NCBI GenBank assembly: GCA_947488305.1
Contig: CANKZM010000001.1
Coordinates: forward strand, 744,001 to 808,000
Source: an uncultured Roseobacter sp.
GTDB taxonomy: Bacteria > Pseudomonadota > Alphaproteobacteria > Rhodobacterales > Rhodobacteraceae
Direction: 5' to 3'
Length of the DNA: 64,000 nucleotides
Each line of letters opens with the position of its first letter. Position 1 is the first letter of the stretch. Below, piece after piece: positions 26,285 to 35,501 of the stretch. The notes under the pieces were generated by a model. The model had not been told where the DNA came from, ran no database searches, and worked only from the letters and a program-made list of their open reading frames with translations. The position numbers and the translations under genes were made by a program.

Positions 26285-27436
26285 ATGAGCAACAAACGCA
26301 AGTTGTTTGAAGAGGTTGGCAGCCCGGAATCGGCGAAACCGACAGCCCAGCCTGGTCTGATTGATCGCAAAAACAGCGGTGCACGTCGCGCAATACGCGT
26401 TTGGCTGCAGATCCTGTTTGCGCTGGTTTTCATCATGATTGCAGTTGGGGGTCTCACACGTTTGACGGACAGCGGCCTCAGCATCACAGAATGGCGTCCG
26501 ATTACCGGTGCTCTGCCCCCCATGAACGCGGCTGAGTGGCAGTCAGAGTTTGAGAAATATCAGCAGATTGACGAATTCCGAGTGCAAAACCAGTGGATGG
26601 AGCTGGCGGACTTCAAGATCATCTATTGGTGGGAATGGGGACACCGGCAATTAGGCCGCGTCATTGGCGTGGTTTGGGCGCTTGGTTTCGGGTATTTCGC
26701 GCTCCGCAGGCAGATCCCTGCGGGATGGAACAGCAAGATTTTGCTTCTCGGTGTGCTTGGCGGCGCACAAGGGGCGATCGGATGGTGGATGGTGGCGTCG
26801 GGTGTCACGCAAGGCGAGGGGGTGACTGACGTTGCCAGCTACCGGCTCGCTACACATCTGGGTCTTGCCTTTGTGATCCTTGGTTTCATCAGTTGGTACA
26901 TCATGGAATTGGGCCGAAAAGCGCCCGACCTGCTGCAAGCGCGGCGCGCCCGCGAGGCAAAGCAATGGGGGCTGTCGACTGGCCTTTTGCATTTTACCTT
27001 CCTGCAGATCCTGTTGGGCGGGCTGGTTGCGGGCATCGACGCAGGACGCAGCTATACCGACTGGCCCATGATGGGTGGAGCATGGTTTCCTGCATCGGCG
27101 CTGAACCTTGAGCCCATGTGGCGCAACTTCTTCGAAAGCCCGGGGCTTGTTCAGTTCATGCACCGGGTCACCGGGTACCTATTGCTGGTCTTTACGATTG
27201 TCGTCTGGCTGCGCGGCAGGAATTCTGCCCACCCGCGCACGCGTTTTGCGTTCAACGCCGTGATGAGTGCCATGAGCCTTCAGATCCTGCTCGGGATCAT
27301 CACCGTTCTTTATGCAGCCCCAGCCCATATCGCCATTGTCCATCAGTCTTTGGCGGTGATCGTCTGGGTTCTGATCCTGCGTGCCCGCTTCCTTAGCGGC
27401 TATCCAATTGCCACATCCGTAAGGGGAGTTTCCTGA
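26285..27436 (+). CDS. ctaA: Haem A synthase CtaA
   Basis: CtaA (COX15) oxidises the C8 methyl of haem O to a formyl group, making haem A for cytochrome aa3 oxidase. The 383-residue protein has eight predicted helices in two pseudo-symmetric four-helix bundles and the conserved motifs GGLTRLTDSGLSITEWRP, WWEWGHRQLGR and QFMHRVTGYLL, which carry the haem-ligating histidines, with a late HQSLAV. The N-terminal 35 residues are polar and cytoplasmic. The stop overlaps the M32 peptidase start by one base (TGATG). Confidence 0.95.
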   Translation: MSNKRKLFEEVGSPESAKPTAQPGLIDRKNSGARRAIRVWLQILFALVFIMIAVGGLTRLTDSGLSITEWRPITGALPPMNAAEWQSEFEKYQQIDEFRVQNQWMELADFKIIYWWEWGHRQLGRVIGVVWALGFGYFALRRQIPAGWNSKILLLGVLGGAQGAIGWWMVASGVTQGEGVTDVASYRLATHLGLAFVILGFISWYIMELGRKAPDLLQARRAREAKQWGLSTGLLHFTFLQILLGGLVAGIDAGRSYTDWPMMGGAWFPASALNLEPMWRNFFESPGLVQFMHRVTGYLLLVFTIVVWLRGRNSAHPRTRFAFNAVMSAMSLQILLGIITVLYAAPAHIAIVHQSLAVIVWVLILRARFLSGYPIATSVRGVS

Positions 27437-28914
27437 TGAGCACTGCATATGATGACCTGCTGAGCTTTGCGCGCGACACACAGGCTCTTGCCTCAATTGC
27501 CGGACGGCTCGAATGGGACCAGGAAACAATGATGCCGAAAGGGGCAGCACCACAGCGTGGGCACGAGGTCGCGGCCCTTGAAACGGTTCTGCATGCGCGT
27601 CGCACGGACCCTCGGGTTGGGGATTGGCTGGTGGCTGCTGAGACCGCGGATCTGGACAACGAAGCGCTGGCACAGGTCAGGCACATCAAGCGCAGCTTTG
27701 AACGAACGTCAAAGGTACCGGCAAAGCTGGCTGCCAAAATTGCCCGGCTCACCTCCGAGGCGCAAGGCATCTGGGCAGATGCGCGCGCGGCGGATGACTT
27801 CGTGGCCTTTGCCCCGACGCTGGAGCAGGTGATCGCGTTGAAACGGGAAGAAGGCCAAGCGCTGGCAGCCGGTGGTGATGTTTATGACGCAATGTTGCAG
27901 GACTATGAGCCCGGTACGACGGGTGCCGAGATTGAGGCCATGTTTGGCGCATTGCGTCCGGAGCTGGCGAGCCTTCGCGCGGCAGTCCTGGACGCGGAAC
28001 GCCCCCACCAGCTGACCGGCACCTTCGACGAGGCCGCTCAGATGAAAATGACGCGCAAACTGGCCAAGGCGTTCGGGTACGATATGCAACGCGGGCGGGT
28101 AGACAAGGCCGTGCATCCGTTCAGCTCTGGCTCCGGTCTTGATGTGCGGATCACGACGCGGACCAACCCAAATGACCCCTTCAACTGCTTCTATTCCACC
28201 ATTCACGAAGTAGGGCACGCCGCCTACGAGCAGAATATTGATCGCCGCTATCTGCTGACGCCGCTGGGGCAGGGCGTCTCTATGGGCGTGCATGAAAGCC
28301 AAAGCCGCATCTATGAAAACCAGATCGGACGCAGCCGCGCCTTTACGGGATGGCTTTATCGCGAGATGCGCGATGCGTTTGGCGACTTCGGAATTCCGGA
28401 TGAAGAGGCGTTCTACGCCTGTGTAAACCGTGTTTCAGATGGCTTCATCCGCACCGAGGCGGATGAATTGCAGTATAACCTGCATGTGCTTTTGCGGTTC
28501 GATCTTGAGCGCGCCCTGATGGCTGGCGATCTTTTGGTCGCGGATCTCGAAGCGGCCTGGAATGACCGCTTTCTGGCTGACTTTGGTTTTGCTGTTGATA
28601 AGCCTTCAAACGGTGTCTTGCAGGATGTGCATTGGTCGGTGGGGCTTTTTGGCTACTTTCCGACCTACAGCCTGGGGAATGTCTACGCCGGGTGCCTGCA
28701 TGAAGCGCTCCGCCAAGCGGTACCCGACTTGGATAGCCAGTTGGCAGAAGGAGACACCAGCGGTGCCACAAATTGGTTGCGTGACAACGTGCAGCAATAT
28801 GGCGGGCTCTATGAGCCGCGCGAGGTCATTTCACAGGCTCGGGGCGCCGCACCGTCTGAGGCCCCATTGCTGGCGTATCTCAAAGAAAAGTTTACCGGCA
28901 TTTACGGTTTGTGA
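27436..28914 (+). CDS. Carboxypeptidase M32 (thermostable carboxypeptidase 1 type)
   Basis: A 492-residue cytosolic metallocarboxypeptidase. The zinc motif is His257-Glu258-Val-Gly-His261 (HEVGH), followed by the third ligand region ESQSRIYENQIGR. GRLEWDQETMMPKGA at the N-terminus and RTEADELQYNLHVLLRF are further family hallmarks. It releases C-terminal amino acids of broad specificity. One-base overlap with ctaA suggests co-transcription, although there is no functional link known to me. A hairpin at 28933-28954 follows. Confidence 0.93.
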   Translation: MSTAYDDLLSFARDTQALASIAGRLEWDQETMMPKGAAPQRGHEVAALETVLHARRTDPRVGDWLVAAETADLDNEALAQVRHIKRSFERTSKVPAKLAAKIARLTSEAQGIWADARAADDFVAFAPTLEQVIALKREEGQALAAGGDVYDAMLQDYEPGTTGAEIEAMFGALRPELASLRAAVLDAERPHQLTGTFDEAAQMKMTRKLAKAFGYDMQRGRVDKAVHPFSSGSGLDVRITTRTNPNDPFNCFYSTIHEVGHAAYEQNIDRRYLLTPLGQGVSMGVHESQSRIYENQIGRSRAFTGWLYREMRDAFGDFGIPDEEAFYACVNRVSDGFIRTEADELQYNLHVLLRFDLERALMAGDLLVADLEAAWNDRFLADFGFAVDKPSNGVLQDVHWSVGLFGYFPTYSLGNVYAGCLHEALRQAVPDLDSQLAEGDTSGATNWLRDNVQQYGGLYEPREVISQARGAAPSEAPLLAYLKEKFTGIYGL

Positions 28915-28932
28915 TCCGAGACGACGCGGCAG

Positions 28933-28954
28933 GGGAGCACCTGCCGGTGCTCCC
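28933..28954. terminator. Hairpin between convergent M32 and EF-hand genes
   Basis: GGGAGCAC and GTGCTCCC form a perfect 8-bp stem with a CTGCCG loop, ending 8 nt before the stop of the opposite-strand EF-hand gene. No long T-run follows, but the position suits a bidirectional terminator. Confidence 0.55.
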
Positions 28955-28962
28955 GAATGGTT

Positions 28963-29310
28963 CTAGTTCAAAACGCCGTCGCCATCTTTGTCCGCGTCGG
29001 CAAAGTCTTCGTTCATCTGAAGCATGAATTCGTCTTCGCTCACAGACCCGTTGCCATCATCATCGAGAATGTCGAAAGCATCACCAACAAGGTGATCGTC
29101 TAGTTCGTCCGGTGCGATGACGGAATCATTGTTCGTATCCATTTTCTGAAACGCGAAATCAGCAAATGTGTTGAACTCTTCTTTTGAAATTGCGCCATCC
29201 CCGTTCTTGTCCAACGCGTTAAGGTGACTTTCATCGAGGGGGTTTTGTTGCGCAGCCACAGGAACAGCCAGTGAAGCCATCAAAGGAACTGCAAGGTAAA
29301 TCAGTTTCAT
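28963..29310 (-). CDS. Secreted EF-hand calcium-binding protein
   Basis: A 115-residue protein with a signal peptide (residues 1-20, cleavage near VAA). Three 12-residue EF loops are intact: Asp34-Glu45 (DKNGDGAISKEE), Asp58-Glu69 (DTNNDSVIAPDE) and Asp83-Glu94 (DDDGNGSVSEDE). A fourth, starting at Asp107 (DKDGDGVLN), is cut short by the stop codon and lacks the final Glu and exit helix, so it would bind calcium poorly. The protein is probably a periplasmic calcium sensor or buffer. It follows the glycine-zipper gene by 15 nt and probably shares its transcript. Confidence 0.85.
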   Translation of the reverse strand: MKLIYLAVPLMASLAVPVAAQQNPLDESHLNALDKNGDGAISKEEFNTFADFAFQKMDTNNDSVIAPDELDDHLVGDAFDILDDDGNGSVSEDEFMLQMNEDFADADKDGDGVLN

Positions 29311-29325
29311 TTTTTACGCTCCCAT

Positions 29326-29571
29326 TCAACAAGCAAAAGACTGGCCGGCAATAGCGCCAGCGCCGGCACCGCCGGCACGCAGAATGTCCTGACCGGACCC
29401 GCCGCCAAACTCATTCCCGATTGCACCGCCGATCATTGCCCCGGCAATGGTGCCGGTCGCACAGGCGATGTTGTGCTGACGTTGCGCCTGTTGTTCAGGC
29501 GTCGCAGCAGGACCACAGGCCTGCAAAGCAAGCGTGAAGCCCAAGGCCACACAGGTAAGTCGTTTCCGCAT
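29326..29571 (-). CDS. Small glycine-zipper lipoprotein
   Basis: An 81-residue protein. The chosen ATG at 29571 has a strong ribosome site (AAGGAAG six bases upstream); a GTG six codons earlier is less likely. A signal peptide with lipobox (LALQAC) gives a lipid-anchored mature protein. The body is a glycine-zipper: TIAGAMIGGAIGNEFGGG and AGGAGAGAIAG, as in the 17-kDa surface antigen/SlyB type envelope lipoproteins. Two cysteines, in IACATG and at the C-terminus, could form a disulfide. It is the first gene of a pair with the EF-hand gene. Its job is unknown. Confidence 0.78.
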   Translation of the reverse strand: MRKRLTCVALGFTLALQACGPAATPEQQAQRQHNIACATGTIAGAMIGGAIGNEFGGGSGQDILRAGGAGAGAIAGQSFAC

Positions 29572-29646
29572 ATGTTGCTTCCTTTCCACTCAACTCGCCT
29601 CATAATTGCGCAAGGTCGATGGGAGTGAAAGCATAAAGTCGCGACA

Positions 29647-29662
29647 GGCCCTTGTGCGGGCC
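29647..29662 (-). terminator. Short hairpin downstream of gyrA
   Basis: GGCCC and GGGCC pair around a six-base loop, 30 nt past the gyrA stop. It lacks a T-run, so it is at best a weak or Rho-assisted terminator. Confidence 0.3.
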
Positions 29663-29691
29663 ACTCGTCATCAAGACTGCACGAGCAATCG

Positions 29692-32448
29692 CTACTCTTC
29701 TGTTACCTCGTCCGAGCCTTCGGCTTCGCCCTGATCTGCGATCCATGCAACGCTGACGACCTCTTCGCCCTTGCCGGTATTGAAGACCTTGACCCCACCG
29801 GCAGAGCGCGACCTGAACGAAATGCCGTCGACAGGCACCCGAATGGATTGCCCCTTGGACGTGGCGAGCATGATCTGATCGTCCATCTCAACCGGGAAGG
29901 AGGCAATGATAGGGCCGGTCTGCATACGCTTTTCCCAGGCCGTCACACCCATGCCACCCCGTCCTCGTACCGGGTAATCGTGGCTGGACGACAGCTTGCC
30001 AGCACCTTTGGCCGTGATCGTCAGGATCAGATTTTCCGCGGCTGACATCTCGGCGTAGCGTTCCTGACCAATCGTCGCGTTGGCGTTGCCGTCTTCGTCA
30101 TCCGTCGCGGCCTCAGCATCATCTGCGAGCCCGGCCATTGCTCGGCGCATCTTGAGATAGGCGGAACGTTCGTCTGTTGACGCATTGAAGTGGCGGATCA
30201 CGGACATCGAAACTACCTTGTCGTCCGCCGAAAGCTTCACGCCGCGCACACCGACTGAGGAGCGTGAATTGAAGACGCGCACATCTGACGAGGGGAAGCG
30301 GATCGCCCGGCCGGATGCTGTCACCAGCATCACATCTTCATCGGGCGAGGCAATACGCGCGTTGATCAGCGTCGTGTTGGCATGTTCGTCCTCGAACTTC
30401 ATCGCAATCTTGCCATTGGACTTCACATTGGTGAAATCGCTCAAGGCATTGCGACGCACGGTACCTGCAGATGTCGCAAAGACGATTTGCAACTCCGACC
30501 AGTCTTCTTCGTCCCGATCAATTGGCAGGATCGCCGCAATGGAAACCCCAGGCGGGATCGGCAGGATATTGACGATCGCCTTACCTTTGGACGTACGTCC
30601 ACCCTGAGGCAGTCTCCACGTCTTGAGCTTGTAGGCCATCCCATCGGTTGTGAAGAACAACAGTTGCGTGTGGGTGTTGGCAACAAAGAGGGTGGTGACC
30701 ACATCCTCTTCCTTGGTCTGCATGCCTGCCAGACCTTTGCCCCCGCGGCGCTGGCTGCGGAAATCAGCAAGTGGCGTCCGCTTGATGTAACCGCCCGATG
30801 TGACGGTCACGACCATGTCTTCGCGTGCGATCAGGTCTTCGTCTTCCATGTCGCCGGACCAATCGACGATTTCCGTCCGGCGCGGCACGGCGAACAATTC
30901 ACGCACTTCGCGCAATTCATCCGCAATGATACCCATAATGCGATCGCGAGAGCCCAGAATTTCAAGGTATTCCTTGATCTTGCTGGCAAGTTCTTCCAGC
31001 TCGTCGGTAACTTCCCGAACCCCAATCTGTGTAAGGCGCTGCAAACGCAGATCAAGGATCGCACGGGCCTGCGTTTCTGACAGATTGTAGGTGCCATCAT
31101 CATTGGCCGTGTGCGTCGGATCGTCGATCAAAGCGATGTAGTCGAGGATGTCCTTGGCGGGCCAGCGCCGGGTCATCAGCTTTGCGCGCGCCTCGGCGGC
31201 ATCAGCGGACGAGCGGATTGTAGCCACGACTTCGTCGATGTTGGTGACAGCAACGGCCAGACCACACAGGATGTGGCTGCGTTCGCGTGCCTTGCGCAAG
31301 AGATACGCGGTACGTCGAGCGACAACTTCTTCGCGGAAGTCTATGAAATACGTCAGGAATTTTCGCAAAGTGAGTTGCTCGGGGCGCCCGCCGTTCAGCG
31401 CCAGCATGTTGCATCCGAAATACGTCTGCATTGGCGTAAACCGATACAGCTGATTCATCACAACTTCTGCTGTCGCATCGCGTTTCAGCTCGACAACGAT
31501 CCGCACGCCGTTGCGGTCGGATTCGTCCTGAACGTGCGAAATCCCTTCGATCTTCTTTTCGCGGACTTGCTCCGCGATCTTCTCGATCATCGTGGCCTTG
31601 TTCACCTGATAGGGAATTTCGTCTACGACAATGGCCCAGCGGTCCTTGCGGATTTCCTCGACGCGGGTCTTGGCCCGCACGATCACGGACCCGCGCCCCT
31701 CCAAGTACGCTTTGCGCGCGCCAGATCGGCCCAGCATAATGCCACCGGTCGGAAAATCAGGGCCAGGCACATATTCGATAAGCTGTTCGGACGTCAGATC
31801 CGGCTCTTCGATCAAGGCCAGCGTGGCATCCACGACTTCGCCCAGATTGTGAGGCGGGATATTCGTGGCCATGCCAACAGCAATACCGCCCGCGCCGTTG
31901 ACCAGCATATTGGGGAAGCGGGCAGGGAGTACTGTCGGCTCTTTCTGCTTGCCATCGTAGTTGTCTTGAAAATCGACCGTGTCCTTATCGATGTCCGCCA
32001 ACAGGTAGGCAGCGGGCTTGTCCATGCGGACTTCCGTGTACCGCATGGCCGCCGGGTTATCGCCGTCCATCGAGCCAAAATTGCCCTGACCATCGAGCAA
32101 GGGCAGCGACATGGAGAAATCCTGCGCCATTCGAACAAGCGCATCGTAGATCGCGCTGTCACCATGCGGGTGGTATTGACCCATGACATCGCCAACTGGG
32201 CGCGCTGATTTGCGATAAGACTTGTCGTGCGTGTTGCCGGTTTCATGCATGGCAAAAAGGATGCGCCGGTGCACTGGTTTAAGACCGTCGCGCAGATCAG
32301 GGATCGCCCGGCTGACAATGACGGACATCGCATAGTCCAGATAGGACGTGCGCATCTCATGTTCGATACTGACAGAGGGCCCATCGTAGGTTGGGCGTTC
32401 TGGCATCATTTCATCATCGTTTTCAGGAGGTTGTGGTGTGTCGCTCAC
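29692..32448 (-). CDS. gyrA: DNA gyrase subunit A
   Basis: The breakage-reunion subunit of gyrase, 918 residues with a GTG start. The catalytic tyrosine is Tyr137 in [10 protein letters not shown]. The quinolone-resistance region reads [17 protein letters not shown] with Ser98 and Asp102, the susceptible-type residues (E. coli Ser83 and Asp87 equivalents). The gyrase-specific GyrA box appears as [11 protein letters not shown]. An acidic insert near residue 775 ([15 protein letters not shown]) and a charged C-terminal tail extend it beyond the 875 residues of E. coli, as is common in alphaproteobacteria. It is monocistronic. Confidence 0.97.
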   Translation of the reverse strand: MSDTPQPPENDDEMMPERPTYDGPSVSIEHEMRTSYLDYAMSVIVSRAIPDLRDGLKPVHRRILFAMHETGNTHDKSYRKSARPVGDVMGQYHPHGDSAIYDALVRMAQDFSMSLPLLDGQGNFGSMDGDNPAAMRYTEVRMDKPAAYLLADIDKDTVDFQDNYDGKQKEPTVLPARFPNMLVNGAGGIAVGMATNIPPHNLGEVVDATLALIEEPDLTSEQLIEYVPGPDFPTGGIMLGRSGARKAYLEGRGSVIVRAKTRVEEIRKDRWAIVVDEIPYQVNKATMIEKIAEQVREKKIEGISHVQDESDRNGVRIVVELKRDATAEVVMNQLYRFTPMQTYFGCNMLALNGGRPEQLTLRKFLTYFIDFREEVVARRTAYLLRKARERSHILCGLAVAVTNIDEVVATIRSSADAAEARAKLMTRRWPAKDILDYIALIDDPTHTANDDGTYNLSETQARAILDLRLQRLTQIGVREVTDELEELASKIKEYLEILGSRDRIMGIIADELREVRELFAVPRRTEIVDWSGDMEDEDLIAREDMVVTVTSGGYIKRTPLADFRSQRRGGKGLAGMQTKEEDVVTTLFVANTHTQLLFFTTDGMAYKLKTWRLPQGGRTSKGKAIVNILPIPPGVSIAAILPIDRDEEDWSELQIVFATSAGTVRRNALSDFTNVKSNGKIAMKFEDEHANTTLINARIASPDEDVMLVTASGRAIRFPSSDVRVFNSRSSVGVRGVKLSADDKVVSMSVIRHFNASTDERSAYLKMRRAMAGLADDAEAATDDEDGNANATIGQERYAEMSAAENLILTITAKGAGKLSSSHDYPVRGRGGMGVTAWEKRMQTGPIIASFPVEMDDQIMLATSKGQSIRVPVDGISFRSRSAGGVKVFNTGKGEEVVSVAWIADQGEAEGSDEVTEE

Positions 32449-32639
32449 GTAAAACGCCCAATTTTTCTGCAGGGTCTATATCTTGTGTCCTAACCTTATC
32501 AGAGGGGACATATAAGGTGCAATCCTTGAGTTCGCACACCTTTAGCAGCCACCCGATTAAAGTGATAACATACTGTTTTTATTGAAAAGTAATTTTTCTA
32601 TGGCATTCTGGACAGGTTAAAGCAGAAAAGAGGTAAAAA

Positions 32640-32909
32640 ATGCCCCAATCGGAAACTGAAATGATGCTCAAGGGTTATGGCCTGACCACGGCCGAGTTTT
32701 TCTATCACATGCCCGATTACACCCATGTACTGAATAGCTACATCTGGCAGGATTACGATCTTGCCCCTGATCATCCGAAGCTCTTTAAATTTATCGAATT
32801 CTGGCAATCTGAACTGGATGGACCGCTCCACTCTGTACGATTTTCCCATCGCAAGATGATCAGCCCCGGTGAATGGCGCAATTTGACGGGTGAATTCACG
32901 ATCCATTGA
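32640..32909 (+). CDS. usg: Usg family protein
   Basis: The 89-residue protein matches the Usg family of alphaproteobacteria, small basic-acidic proteins first noted beside tryptophan genes. Conserved parts visible are YGLTTAEFFYHMPDY, WQDYDLAPDHPKL, FWQSELDGPLHSVR and SPGEWRNL. Its biochemical function is unknown to me. The ATG at 32640 has AGAGGT nine bases upstream. No trp gene is adjacent here; gyrA is divergent upstream and a radical SAM gene converges with it, 6 nt between stops. Confidence 0.86.
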   Translation: MPQSETEMMLKGYGLTTAEFFYHMPDYTHVLNSYIWQDYDLAPDHPKLFKFIEFWQSELDGPLHSVRFSHRKMISPGEWRNLTGEFTIH

Positions 32910-32915
32910 CGTGAT

Positions 32916-33863
32916 CTAACCAGAACAACTGGCGCCGCCAAGAACACAGAACTTTGCGCAATGAGGATGATTCAGAGCGACATCCGCCTCTGCTTCTTCA
33001 AGTGTCGCGCCCAACTCGAACTGTGGCTCGTAAGGCAGCAGGGTGCAGGCCAACACCGACGGTTTGTCCGACCCCTTGCGTTTGACAACCATGCGCGACG
33101 AGGCACACATCAAAGCATCGGGCGACTTGCCCAGAATGCCCCAGCAACTAGTTGTTATTTCCGGCACTTCGACGCGTAGGTCCATTTCCGGGAACAGGAC
33201 CGTCATTCCCGGGTTCAACGCGTCAATGTCAAAGTTGTATTTCTCGAAAAACCGGGCATATCCGGCCCTGCTTTCCGCATCACTGTCAGCCATGATAGAC
33301 CGACCCGCAACCGCCATACGAATACCGTTGTCACGCAACCAGATCATGCCCTGCAAGGTTTTCTCAAATGACCCGGTTCCCCGTTCGGCATCATGCTGCC
33401 CGGGGCTGTAATGATCCAATGAAACCCGAAGAGTGAGCTTGCCCGGAAACTCTTCGTTCAACGCCACCAGACCCTTTTGCATTGTTTTTCGCATCATCGG
33501 CCGCATGGCGTTGGTCAGGATGAGTACATCAAAGTCACGCTCAAGGGCCGCTCGCGCCATTTCAATCATTTCCGGATTCATGAAGGGTTCGCCGCCGGTA
33601 AACCCGATTTCGGTCACCGGCCATCCGCGCGTGTCAATCTGATCGAGATAATCCCGCACGTCGTTCGCGGATATGTAGACGAGGGCATCATTCGTCGGGC
33701 TGCTTTCAATATAGCAGTTTACACATTCGATATTGCACAGTGTGCCGGTGTTGAACCAAAGCGTTTTTGGGTTTGAGAGGCGCACACGGGCTCTTTGCTC
33801 GCCTTTTGCGGTCACGTCGGGATCTTGAAACTTCCCGATGTTGGCCTCAATCTGATCTCTCAT
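32916..33863 (-). CDS. Radical SAM protein of unknown substrate
   Basis: A 315-residue radical S-adenosylmethionine enzyme. The 4Fe-4S cluster cysteines are Cys43, Cys47 and Cys50 (CNIECVNC), followed by the SAM motif GGEP at residues 90-93 (FTGGEPFMNPEM). The C-terminal third has extra cysteines: Cys at TTSCWG, LMCASS, LACTLL, and the cluster HCAKFCVLGGASCSG at the very end, suggesting a twitch/SPASM-like domain with an auxiliary cluster. Such domains are common in peptide- or sugar-modifying enzymes. No precursor-peptide gene is evident; Usg is the only small neighbour. I cannot name the reaction. Confidence 0.82.
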   Translation of the reverse strand: MRDQIEANIGKFQDPDVTAKGEQRARVRLSNPKTLWFNTGTLCNIECVNCYIESSPTNDALVYISANDVRDYLDQIDTRGWPVTEIGFTGGEPFMNPEMIEMARAALERDFDVLILTNAMRPMMRKTMQKGLVALNEEFPGKLTLRVSLDHYSPGQHDAERGTGSFEKTLQGMIWLRDNGIRMAVAGRSIMADSDAESRAGYARFFEKYNFDIDALNPGMTVLFPEMDLRVEVPEITTSCWGILGKSPDALMCASSRMVVKRKGSDKPSVLACTLLPYEPQFELGATLEEAEADVALNHPHCAKFCVLGGASCSG

Positions 33864-33975
33864 TCCAATCTGCTCCTTGCTGTCCGGTCAGTATTTGCGT
33901 CACACTCTGCAAGAAGGCAAGAAATCTGCCGCTTATTTGCGTGCACAGTGTCGTGAACGCTTTACCTGACATAGA

Positions 33976-33989
33976 TGTTTGCGCTAACA
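33976..33989 (+). promoter_or_regulatory. LacI-family operator upstream of zwf (CceR-type candidate)
   Basis: TGTTTGCGCTAACA is a near-perfect dyad with the central CG and TGTT/AACA arms of LacI-family operators, 45 nt before the zwf ATG. In Rhodobacter sphaeroides the LacI-type regulator CceR represses Entner-Doudoroff genes and is released by 6-phosphogluconate, which fits this gene set. The identity of the regulator is inferred. Confidence 0.55.
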
Positions 33990-34034
33990 GACACCCGCGC
34001 GGCCGATTCCGGCGCGATACTCTAGGAGACTGAC

Positions 34035-35501
34035 ATGGTTTCACGCGTCATTCCTGTTGATCCATTCGATCTTGTTATTTTCGGTGGGACGGGCGATCTG
34101 GCCCGACGTAAAATCCTACCGGCTTTGTTCCGCCGTTACAGCTCAGGCCAAATGCCAAAAAATGCCCGGATTATCGGTGCCGCACGATCCGCCATGGACG
34201 ACGCTGGCTATCGCACATTGACCGAAGAGGCCATTCGGGAATTCAGCCCGGGCAAGACCTGCGACGATGGAACCCTGAAAAGGTTTCTGGGTTGTTTGCA
34301 TTACGTGAAAATTGATGCGACTGGCGAAGCGGGCTGGAAAGAACTTACCGAGAAGGTCGTATCCGTTGATCGGGTCGAGGCCTATTATTTCTCGGTTGCG
34401 CCATCGCTTTTCGGTCCCCTGGCAGAACGCCTGCAAAGCCATGGTCTAGCCGACAGGAACGCGCGGATTGTTGTTGAAAAACCCTTTGGCCGCGATCTCG
34501 AAACTGCTCGAAGCTTGAACGAGACTTTGGCGCGTTACTTTGACGAAAGTCAAATCTACCGGATCGATCATTATCTCGGCAAGGAAACCGTTCAAAACCT
34601 GATGGCCGTGCGGTTTGGCAATATGCTCTTTGAGCCGCTTTGGAACAGCCAGTTCGTAGACCACATCCAAATCACCGTGGCCGAAACCGTTGGTGTCGGC
34701 GGGCGGGGAGAGTACTACGACAAGTCCGGTGCAATGCGGGATATGGTCCAGAACCACCTCATGCAGCTTTTGTGCCTGATCGCGATGGAGCCGCCAGCAC
34801 GATTTGACCCTGACGCCGTCCGCGACGAGAAATTGAAAGTTATACGTGCGCTGGAACCGGTGGAACCCCATCACATCGCACGGGGACAATACGATGCGGA
34901 CCCCGCGGATGAAGTAGAGTTTCCGGATTACCGGACAGCAGTTGATAACCCTCGTTCCAAGACGGAGAGCTTTGTCGCGCTCAAGACCCATGTGGCGAAT
35001 TGGCGGTGGGCCGGTACGCCGTTCTATCTGCGGACGGGAAAACGGATGGGCGCGCGGGCGAGCGAGATTACCGTTGTGTTCAAGGACACGCCCCATTCGA
35101 TTTTTGGGGAAGATGCGGGGCGGCATCGAAATGTCCTGTCTATCCGATTGCAGCCGAACGAGGGGATCACTCTTGGTGTCACCATCAAGGAACCCGGCCC
35201 CGGCGGGATGCGCTTGATCGACGTTCCATTGGATATGACCTTTGCCGATGCGCTGGGGCCCGATGGTGGCGAGTCTGTCGATGCATACGAACGGCTGATC
35301 ATGGATGTGATCCGGGGGAACCAAACGCTTTTCATGCGCGGAGACGAGGTCGAAGCCGCCTGGGCATGGACGGACCCGATCATCAATGGATGGACCACGC
35401 GCGGAGATGTACCAAAACCATATGACAGCGGTAGCGATGGGCCGGATGCGGCGTTACAATTGATGCGCCGCGATAGCCGTGAATGGCAAAAGGTGGGATA
35501 G
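34035..35501 (+). CDS. zwf: Glucose-6-phosphate 1-dehydrogenase
   Basis: Zwf oxidises glucose 6-phosphate to 6-phosphogluconolactone with NADP, the entry to the Entner-Doudoroff and pentose phosphate routes. The 488-residue protein has the Rossmann motif FGGTGDLARRK near residue 16 and the substrate/catalytic motif RIDHYLGKET with its conserved His. The ATG at 34035 follows TAGGAGAC. It leads the zwf-pgl-pgi operon; its stop overlaps the pgl GTG (TAGTG). A LacI-type operator lies upstream. Confidence 0.97.
   Translation: MVSRVIPVDPFDLVIFGGTGDLARRKILPALFRRYSSGQMPKNARIIGAARSAMDDAGYRTLTEEAIREFSPGKTCDDGTLKRFLGCLHYVKIDATGEAGWKELTEKVVSVDRVEAYYFSVAPSLFGPLAERLQSHGLADRNARIVVEKPFGRDLETARSLNETLARYFDESQIYRIDHYLGKETVQNLMAVRFGNMLFEPLWNSQFVDHIQITVAETVGVGGRGEYYDKSGAMRDMVQNHLMQLLCLIAMEPPARFDPDAVRDEKLKVIRALEPVEPHHIARGQYDADPADEVEFPDYRTAVDNPRSKTESFVALKTHVANWRWAGTPFYLRTGKRMGARASEITVVFKDTPHSIFGEDAGRHRNVLSIRLQPNEGITLGVTIKEPGPGGMRLIDVPLDMTFADALGPDGGESVDAYERLIMDVIRGNQTLFMRGDEVEAAWAWTDPIINGWTTRGDVPKPYDSGSDGPDAALQLMRRDSREWQKVG

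Noticed and set aside
31111-32208. Long plus-strand open frame of 365 codons opposite gyrA
   Set aside because: It is a shadow of gyrA: no ribosome site, composition unlike a protein, and it lies wholly within a certain gene.
29692-32448. GyrA mutation giving quinolone resistance
   Set aside because: Ser98 and Asp102 are the susceptible-type residues, so no such change is present.
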